DNA of 64,000 nucleotides from Plasmodiophora brassicae (Eukaryota; Endomyxa: Phytomyxea; Phytomyxea; Plasmodiophorida). Within the stretch, counting starts at the first letter, position 1. Every line of letters begins with the position of its first letter. Both the position numbers and the translations under genes were made by a program. Under the pieces are notes generated by a model. That model saw only the letters and a list, made by a program, of their open reading frames with translations, was not told where the DNA came from and did no database searches. The stretch spans positions 682,001 through 746,000 of the forward strand of contig CP145415.1 in NCBI GenBank assembly GCA_036867785.1, written 5' to 3'. This document shows positions 55,301-64,000 of the stretch, piece by piece.

Positions 55301-58300
55301 TGCCGGAGATATAATCAACGTAACCGGGACTGGTTTCCGGGACGGTCCCTCATTGGTCTGCAGGTTCGGGACCGTTCTGTCAACTCAGACTACATTCGTC
55401 TCAACGAACCTAGTTTTATGCGTTGCCCCAGCACTTGATATAGGATATCCTGTTGTCGTCAGTGTCGGCTACAACGGGGTTGATTACGTTTCATCCATTC
55501 CTTTGTTTGTTTACCTGGGAGGTCCAAGCGCCGTCAATCAAATTCGCCCGGGAAATATTGGCTCTCTTTCGGGAGGCACTGTGCTATCACTGACAGGGTC
55601 GGGATTCCCATCGGCAACCTTCTGCGTGTTCGGCTCAGGCGGCCGCCGTTCACCTGCCAAGGTTTCATCCTCAACACATGCTACCTGTCTGTCTCCATCG
55701 TCTGATCGCGTTCAAACCAATATCCCCGTCACGCTGGGTGATAATGACGCAGTAGGTGCTGCGACGTTCTCGTACGTGGAGATACCATTCGTGTCATCGA
55801 TTTCGCCACTCCGTGTCCCTGGAGGTTCCCCTGTTCTTCTGACTGTCACTGGATCAAACTTTACGACATATTCATGCTGTGCTATCAACAACAACTTGGT
55901 CGTTCCACTCTTCGTTTCGTCAACTACTGTGATTTGTTCAACCGCCCCTACCTATTTCCAGCGAATTGCTGTCGGTGTATCTCCCAACTGTTTAGACCTT
56001 CCTGCCAATGGGTCACTGCGAATCCTCGAAGTAGGCCTGTGTGTATTTGTTCATGTCATGAAAGCTGAAGATATTTGTCCAGGTCTATACGGCTCCGCGC
56101 ATCACCTCGTTTTCCCCTAATGTGGTTCATAGTGGAAGCACTCTTGTTACTGTTATAGGAGAATTCTTCGGGCTTGGTTCAGATCGTTTAACGTCTAACC
56201 TCTTCAACACCACTTTGTGTCGATTTGGGCTTACTGTCACTTCTACTCCAAATTCGGTCTCGTCTACGCGCATCGTCTGTCCTGTAACAATCAACACGGA
56301 CAACGCCACCCCGGTACTTCTTTATATCAGTATCGACTCTGGGGTTAGTTGGACATCCGCACCAGAGCTGCTTTTGCTGTCCGCCCCACCCACAATACAG
56401 GCGTTGTCCCAAACGCGTGTTCTGGTCGGAATCTCTACTTCCATGGTCATCACTGGGTCTGGGTTCACGTTTTCGTCGGCTGTACTGTGCCGCTTTGGCG
56501 GCGCAGATATTCGTATGGCAAGAGATGTGGGTTCCACTTCAATCACTTGCGTGACACCGCAGTATACGACTCCCTCGACTGGTGTTTCATTTGCTGTCAG
56601 TATCAATAATGGGACAGACTGGGTAGGCGGGATGACATTTGATATTATTGCGGCGCCCACCATTACTTCAGTCTGGCCGAGGCTTGTTACCGTCGGAAAC
56701 TCGTCGACTATTGTCACAGTATCTGGGATGAGGTTAGTGAACTCTTTCGAAACACCCGTTGTTTTCTTATGCATGGCTTGTTGCTTAGTTTCAACGCATC
56801 ATACTCGGTATTTCAGTTGAGCACGAATGGAGTTTTTGCAGTCTTGCAATCATGTTCCTTTGCTTCATCGGCCCAGGCGACCTGTATCTTGCCGCCGATA
56901 ATGTGGGATGTCGTAGGCGACCTTACTGTAACGGACTCAATTGCTGGGTCCCCTGTTGATACGGCAAAGGTACGTATCTTCTATGTTCGACACAGCACCA
57001 TGCCGATGGTACTGGGTTCCTCATCGCAGTACTCGTTTGACACTGGTGGAAGTACTGTCACGTCTACCGTCGTTCCTGGTGGGACCCTTCGAAACCTGAC
57101 AAGCCCTGCACCTGCTGGGTCTTTCCGTTTCCATGGTTCTATTCTGGTTACGGCAAGCATGTCACTCGGGTCGAAATCTCCAGCTTGCGTTATGCCTGCA
57201 CTGGGAACCGATTCAAGCCCAGTTCGTGTGGAGTACTCCGACGATGCACTTGCTCAAGTGTTCTCATCGTTAGGGTCAATTACGATCCTGCCTATCCCAA
57301 CGGTCACGTCGTTTACTCCTACATTCACCTCATATCGCGGAAATGCTTTGATCACGGTTGTGGGTTCTAATTTCAATGACAGTTTGTCATTCCAAATACG
57401 CGTCGCACTTGGGAGTACTAATGTTTCTGTCCCCGCGAATGTCATCGACTCGAAGACAATAACGTTTCGTACGTCAGATATTTACGCCTGTGTCATGTGA
57501 ACTGACTGTCGTGATAGTGTCACCTCCCTGGCCAAACCCAACAGCGAAGTGGGCTTCATTTGCAGTGACAACTGGCATCAACCAGTCAGCTGTTTCATCA
57601 GAGCCCCTTTCTCTCCAGTATTATGCCGCTCTACCCACCGTTCTATCAGTGTCGCCGTCGTCTGGCGTTGGAGGTGCTCTTGTCAATGTTACCGGCACAG
57701 GCATTGTTTGCGGATTGACGCAATGTTTGATTGTAAATATGACAACAGTTAACCCGACGCTGTGTACACCGTCCTGGATCATGTGCAGGATGCCGGTTCT
57801 TCAGTCGCCTCACGTTGTCGGAGTGGCTTTAATGCTCACTGGTCTCGAGACAGTTCCAGGCAGTGCGGTTCAATTCGAATATCGAGAACGATCACCCGTG
57901 GTCTCCAGTGTGCGGTTTGATGCCGTCCAAAGCAAGGTCATCATTGACGGTTCGGATCTGCAGCTCGTTGATCGCGTTCGTGTGGGTCAAATCTCTCAAA
58001 CTCTAACGTCATTCCGATATCTGTCAAACACCCGCATCACTGCTGCGGTAACTGTATCTACTGTGCCATGTCCCCTACGCGTATCTGTCAGCCCATCGCG
58101 ATCGGTAGACTTCCTTCCATGGCCGTGGACCGTTTCAATTGTCGATCCTCCGAAGGTGTCTGCAGTGACGCCACTGGCAATATCGCCTGTGTATCCTGCG
58201 ACAACACTGACCATTATTGGAAGCGGATTCGCGTTGACCTCCAACGCGGTTTGCTACTTTGATGGGCAGAGGCGCTCCCAAGGAATTGTTGTTTCAGCCA

Positions 58301-61300
58301 ACCTCATCTCGTGTGTGGCACCATTAGCCAACAGCACTCTTTATTCTCCTGTCGTATTATCTCTCACGATTGACGGAAGTACGGTTGCGACAATGGGATC
58401 TCTCTCACTTGCCCTCACCTACAAAACCTCGCCCCCGGCAGCATCAGCGTCTTCCGCCTCGTTTACGTTATCTGTGTTGGTTGCAAACCCGTCTCATATT
58501 GTCGATAATGGCATGCCCGCTGTCATACAGTTATCGTCCCCCACATATTCGTTCTCCCAGTTCCCCAATGCAACGCGAACGTGCAGGCTTGCCTTTGAAA
58601 CCACTTCTGTTCCCGCCGTTTGGATTTCGACGAGCTTGATTTCTTGTAATTTCTCTAGCCCGAGTAATGGTCAATGGCTTGGTCACCGAACGCTTTCCGT
58701 GTTGGAAGGTCAGCAGGCTGTTGGCCATGCCACCGTGGAGGTTGTATCCGCTCCCACTGTGCGATCCGTTGTGCCAAGCTCTGCCCCCACTCTGACAAGC
58801 GCGTCAACTATTGCAACTATTACTGGGTCAGGGTTCTCACCTACTTCTGTCGGAGGATGCGTTTGGAAGTCTGCAAATCAGACGGAAATCATCCCGGTGC
58901 TCTCTATGACATCCACATCGGCTCTCTGCGCTGTTCCTTCTCGCGCTGCTTATCCACAATCCATGCTTCCTAGGACTGATACTGTGACGCTGTTCGGTGT
59001 ATCGTGCTGTGCCCAGACGTTCACCTTTTACGAGGCACCTCAAGTTGAATCTGTTACACCAAGCTTCGCTACACCTCTAGCAACGATCACCCTGACAGGT
59101 TATGGTTTCGGTCGCGCCAAAGAATGCATATTTACGTCACTGTCGCTGTCACAAGACATCTCCTTTGTCTCGGCGACATCGATGGCCACCGCCACTTCAG
59201 TTCAGTGCGTCGTTCCCGCTTCAGCATTGGCTGGTCGATACAATGTGGGGGTTGACACCAGCAGCGACGACATCGTCTTTGAGGTTGTCTCTCCAATATC
59301 AATCCGTTCCGTATCCCCAGTTGGTCCTCTCTCTTTGAGAGGCGGCCAGCCGATTACAATTTACGCAGGAGCTTCAGGTGGATTTTCTGACGTCGCTTCT
59401 GTCCGATTTGGGCTCAATATTTTATCGCCCAAGGTCATCTTGACGACTGACTCTTACATTGTCTGCTTATCTCCTGCAGTCCAAGCGCCGATGCGCATGT
59501 CGCTGTTCTTATCGCGACAACAAAACGCTCATGATTGGTTTGGTGCTGTGGCCGGCGTTGCTGTGACCTTCACTGATGGCTACATTGTGAGTTCTATGGT
59601 ACCGCAGATATTGCCTGAGGAACAACCTGGTTCCGTTACGGTCTCCGTTGGTAGCATTTCGCTTGGTCCTGCAAACGTAGTAAGCTGCTTGTGGACGAAC
59701 AACGTCAGTAATGCGTCGTGGTCGTCGGTCACGACCACCTTGGTATCCACAACTGCTATCAACTGTAGTATACCTGCCCTACCAGGTAACCAGACATGGA
59801 TTCTGAGCCTTGTTGTTGACGGCCTTCGCCCCGAGTATATTACCAGCGGGCGTCTGGCAGTTTCAATTGTCTCCAGACCCACTCTCTCGAGCATTACCCC
59901 GTCGAGTGGCTCGCCTGACACGCTCTTGACGATAACGGGATCTGGTTTTTCGCCAGGAACTTCTGTATGCGTTTTTAATGGAAATGTGCATGTACCTCTG
60001 TATGCGGACGGCATCGGATCTTCGAATACGAAGGTACAATTCCGGGTCTGCGTTCCGTTTCTCTAGTTTGACGTTGATTCAGGTGCTTTGCGTGGCTCCG
60101 TCCTTGAACGTTTCCGGCTCAACGCCGTATTATGCGAATTTGACCGTATCCGTGAATGGCATATATCCCCTGTCAAGAAGTACCGTGACGTTCGCTTATT
60201 CTACGCTGTCTCCTATTACCCAGACGTTAACGATCACGCCGCTGTCCGTTGTCAGCGGCATGACCGTAACAGTCTACGGTTCCAACTTCACGTCGGCTGA
60301 CGTATGTAAATTTGGCGTGACCCTTAACAGCGGCTCGACGTCGTTGCTGTCCACATCGGCATTAATGTGTGTTGTTCCCACAATGGCACATCTTGGAACA
60401 GTTACGGTTACTGTTGGGACGAGAGCCGGCACGGTCATGTATGTCTCAGAGCCCGCTGTTGTAAGCGTATCGCCAAAGGCAGGCAGTATCGCTGGTGGCT
60501 ACGCAGTCACGCTAACAGGGGCAGGGTTCGGAACCGCTTCCATGGTGTCCAAGATCAAATGCTTCTTTGGGCCTTTTGAGAGCGTGCCAGTCACTGCATG
60601 GCTTTCTGCTACTGCCATCGTCTGCACTGTTCCTCCGGGACCTTCAGCGTCATCTGTAACGCTGAGCGTCGTGGTAGATCAGATAACCTCAGTCACTTCT
60701 GTCTCGTTCACATACGTATTGCAGCGTGCGTCCTTGATTTCACTTTCTCCTACTGTTGGAGTACGTGGCACGTTGGTAACAGCCACGCTTCTCGGAAATG
60801 CAACTGATTGCGATCGTGCCGCCGCAACGTCGTATGTGTGCATGTGGGACGGTTCGTCGTCGTCGCAGGCATCACTTATCAGTGGAAGCGCACTGCAAAT
60901 TCAGTGTAGTGCGCTGGGCTCGAACTTAACGATACAGGGTGTAGCCGGTTGGCTTGGCTTCTCTCTGTGCAATAGCTCATCTGTCTCGCACGTCGTCCCT
61001 GATATCATAATGCCATCCGTAGTTTCTACTGCTGGAATTGCATTGACTGTGTTTGGGTCATCGTTCTACAACACATCAACACTTTGTGGCCTCTTCAAAG
61101 GTCATGTCTATCCTGCGTCGTTCAAGTCTCAATCTGTTGTTACGATGACGCTCCCTGCAAGCATTGTCAAAACACTGCCTTGGGGACCCTCAAACGTTTC
61201 AGTATCTAGTGATGGCACTGATTTCGGCGTTCCTGGGACGGTTCTGATTGCTGAAGTCCCCACGCTGATGTCCATAACGATTCCACTTCAGGTGCCTATC

Positions 61301-64000
61301 CGTTCATCGCCGGTCATAACCTTATTTGGCAGTGGATTCCTTTCTCAACACAATAAGGTTGCCTCAATCAAGTTCGGTACAGCAAATGCCCCTGTTCGTG
61401 TGGTATCTTCGACCTCTATAACCTGTACAGTACCGTCTAGCAACTCGACCACAGTTGCCCCTGTCAATATTACTTTTGCCGTGCTCGGCAACGATGTGTC
61501 TGTTAGTATTGGTGCCTTGCAGTATGTCGCCGCGCTTCCGATATCCGTCGCCAGTATACCTAGTCCCGCACCTCCAACCGTCAGTCGTGTGTACCCGTTG
61601 CGTATCCACCCTGGCTCTGCAACGACTTTAGTTACGTTGGTTGGCGACATGTTCTCTGCGACGTCTTCTGTTCTTCTTGATGACGTGCCGGTTTCGCTAT
61701 CAGCCTTCTATTCAAGTAAAGTGATTGTTTGCAGTATACCAGCACAAGATCCAGCCGCGGCGGGAAAATACCATCTCCTGAAGGTGGCAAACGACCAGAG
61801 CAATTTTATATCCGCGCCATCGATTCCCCTGTTGTTCCTTGACGAGGTCACTGTTTCGTCAGTATCGCCCGCGACTGGTCAAGGTTCCCAGTGGCTTTCT
61901 ATTAATGGGTCTGGTTTCCTGAACGTATCCGACCTGGCATGTCGCATTGGGTCCTTTGTCACGTCTCGGGCAATGTTCGTCAGCAGTACAACCTGCCAGT
62001 GCTGGGTTCCTGCTGGGCTCGTTCCAGATTCGTACCCAATTTCAATCACTGTCAATGGACGTGACTACTTCGCAGGAGTGGCAAGTTCGTCCGTTTTCAC
62101 GGCCGTACCACTAGCGCTAGCGACGTCACGGTCTGTTTCGACATCAACAATCAGCGGAAGTGGTTTCGTCGCACCGCTGCAATGCAAATTCGGCCAGTCG
62201 TCGCCATGGCTCAATGCGTCGATCACGACGTCGGGAAGTATCGTTTGTCAGACAACTGTCCAGTGCGGGGCACTGCATCTTTCTGTCGATGGCGGTCTCA
62301 CAACACTGACATCGGCAAGCGTCATCTCAGTTCCTTGTGGAACAGCAAACGGATCATCCCTCATCCTGTCGTTCCTGAATCCACCATCTGGTCCCATTAC
62401 AGGTGGTACTCCAGTAACTGTACATGGCAGTGGATTTACAGACCTTCCCGATATCCCTGCATGTAGGTTTGGGGATGCCATCTCCAGTGCGGCAGTGCTC
62501 TTATCTGACACCGAACTTCTCTGTGTTGCTCCTTCCGCTACCGTCGTCGGTCCAGTCCTCGTTGGCCTAGTAGCGGAATCCTTTGTTGTTCCCAAATCTC
62601 TCACATATAACTTCACGATGTCGGCGCCTTATATATTATCAGTCGCTCCGAGTGCGTCTTCACCCTCTGGCGGAAGCGTTGTCACGTTCACCGGATCCAG
62701 TTTTGCTGGCTCGGCACTCTGCATAATTAATGCAACAATCGCTGGACCTGCCACATTCGCATCAAGTTCACTGGTTGTTGGCATAGCTCCCGAGTTCCGA
62801 ATCCCTGGACCTGCTAGTGTCGTTGTTGGTACTTCGTCGGCACTGCCCCTTTCGTCCTCGCATTCCTTCAATTACCGATCTCCAATGACGATATCGTCGG
62901 TTGCTCCATTCGGTGGTTATGCTGGAACCATCGTAACAATTACTGGCACTGGCTTCAATGACAGCTCCGACCCAACTGTATGCCTGTTTGGGACTGCTGT
63001 AGCTACGACGTACGTTGTATCAGACACCCAGGTTACATGCGTTGCTCCTCACGATCCTTTACCTCCCGGTCGAATTTCGTTGACGTTGTCCTCGTCGATC
63101 CTGCCGGCATCATCTTGGCCGAACGCCACCTTCACGTACTTACAAAAGGCTAGCCTACTGTTCGTTGCCATCGTTCCACCCGTTTCGGTCCTTGCACACC
63201 AAGGGTTTGACATCATTGGGTCGTCTTTCGACGATGTTTTTCCAGTATTCGTCCGACTGGGCTCATCAACCATCACTCAGTGTAGCAGAACCTCCTCAAG
63301 TTCACTAACATGTGAGGCGCCAAACGGGGTGACAACGTATCCGTCGGGGGTCACCGTTAGTGTCGCCTTTGGTTCTTCGTTATCGACTGCGTTCATAACC
63401 ACGAGTCTTGTGTACGTGCGTTTGCCGAACCCGACCGTAACTGTCGTGACGCCTTCACTTGTACCGCTCCGTGGTGGATCCCAAATAACCGTGCTTGGAA
63501 GTGGTTTCTCGCCACGGCTTAACCTATCGTGCAGGTTCGTCCCAGATGGTGCATCACCCATACTTCCGGCGGTCGTTATCAACTCGACTGCGCTTTTGTG
63601 TGTCTCCCCTAGCGGCCTGCCATCGTTAACCAGCATCGCGGTTCGCGTCAGAGTTGATTATGCAACCGAATTCGGAGGCGGCGCTTCCTCGACCTTCACT
63701 GTATACGATGACCGGATTTCGCTGATTGTGCCAACAACGGGACCTTGGACTGGAGGCACAAACGTTCGCGTGTACTTGCGTTCGGTTCCTCCTCCAAGCG
63801 CGGTCGTTATCTGTCGCTTTACGGCTCCCGCAGCGGTTCTCTTATCAACTGCACCTTTACCCGTTCCTTTGACTTCAGTCGTTAATTGTCCGACTCCGAA
63901 TTTCCAGGGTCCTGTCAATGATACACTTTTATCGGTGTCTCTCAATGGCGGTCACGATTTCACGTCGACAGACGTCGCGACGTTCTCGTTCCAGAATCCG
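46321..64000 (+). CDS. giant secreted IPT/TIG-repeat protein (3' end outside window)
   Basis: A signal peptide (residues about 1-25, VILSAFCLPVYLVRSSP) is followed by a LamG/pentraxin-like domain (YALQFDGL ... WVHVALVFTSGQI ... NGTMDEFRIYASAL). A cadherin/Ig-like region follows, then from about 47.83 kb roughly 56 IPT/TIG repeats of about 80-90 aa. Each opens with a variant of VxPxxGxxxGGTxVTVxGxxF, then CxFG and a CxxP strand. First exons are 46321-46648, 46695-46810 and 46859-48793; later introns at 48794-48844, 48911-48965, 49118-49171 and 60034-60082 were placed in phase. Introns cluster at 48.8-49.7 and 52.2-57.5 kb, while 57.5-60.0 kb and 60.1-64.0 kb are single long exons. The frame is open at the window edge, so any transmembrane segment or C-terminal domain is unseen. 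More than 5,300 aa are encoded here. Probably an adhesion or surface protein; N-glycosylation sequons are abundant. Confidence 0.88.
47826..64000 (+). repeat. array of about 56 diverged IPT/TIG protein repeats
   Basis: I counted the repeated VxPxxG...GGTxVTVxGxxF start motif about 56 times, at intervals mostly of 245-300 bp. The copies are strongly diverged at DNA level, so this is an old protein-level array, not a recent satellite. The count is by eye and could be off by several. Confidence 0.8.

Noticed and set aside
1-64000. Transposons, LTR or viral elements, tRNA or rRNA genes, CRISPR arrays
   Set aside because: I looked for reverse transcriptase, integrase, transposase and capsid motifs and for tRNA T-arm patterns such as GGTTCRANNCC and found none that I could support.

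Overview
The window reads as a gene-dense nuclear chromosome segment from a unicellular, flagellated eukaryote. The evidence is spliceosomal introns throughout, eukaryote-only proteins (eIF3g, exportin-1, SMC1, RPAP2, WDR33, an ariadne RBR ligase), and a ciliary/centriolar pair (RSPH3, CEP43/FOP-like). Introns are tiny and uniform: most that I placed are about 42-69 nt, with GT-AG ends and a CTGAC/CTAAC/TTAAC-type branch site just upstream of the acceptor. Neighbouring genes are often less than 300 bp apart. Compactness, fairly high GC, short introns, a flagellum, signal-peptide ankyrin proteins and IPT-repeat surface proteins would all fit a plasmodiophorid-like rhizarian. That assignment is inference and was not tested.

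Layout. 0.85-11.6 kb (+): NOA1/YqeH-type GTPase, RPAP2/Rtr1 CTD phosphatase, eIF3g, exportin-1, with one doubtful minus-strand gene and a hairpin in between. 12.9-14.2 kb (-): an unrecognised multi-exon gene, divergent from mevalonate kinase (+). 15.4-21.1 kb (-): WDR33/Pfs2, RSPH3, a small acidic protein, and a glycosyltransferase-like membrane protein. 22.0-24.1 kb (+): a CCA-adding-enzyme homologue. 24.2-27.7 kb (-): two tandem secreted ankyrin proteins plus a decayed third copy. 28.2-30.3 kb (-): CEP43/FOP-like and a GPI-type LRR protein. 30.6-39.9 kb (+): SMC1 (23 exons), a four-pass membrane protein, a small secreted protein and a four-KH RNA-binding protein. 40.3-46.0 kb (-): ariadne RBR ligase, an ankyrin protein, and a coiled-coil/zinc-finger protein. 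46.3 kb to the end (+): one giant secreted protein of about 56 IPT/TIG repeats that runs off the window.

Function. Most genes are core housekeeping: translation initiation, tRNA maturation, mRNA 3'-end formation, Pol II CTD dephosphorylation, nuclear export, cohesin, isoprenoid synthesis and ubiquitylation. A second group is surface or secreted: the IPT giant, the LRR protein, the ankyrin pair and the glycosyltransferase. RSPH3 and CEP43 belong to the axoneme and centriole. I saw no tRNA, rRNA, CRISPR array, transposon, LTR element or viral relic. For twelve genes (NOA1, RPAP2, eIF3g, exportin-1, MVK, WDR33, RSPH3, the CCA homologue, CEP43, SMC1, the KH protein and the start of the IPT gene) I placed splice sites base by base and the phases agree. 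Exon boundaries elsewhere are approximate.
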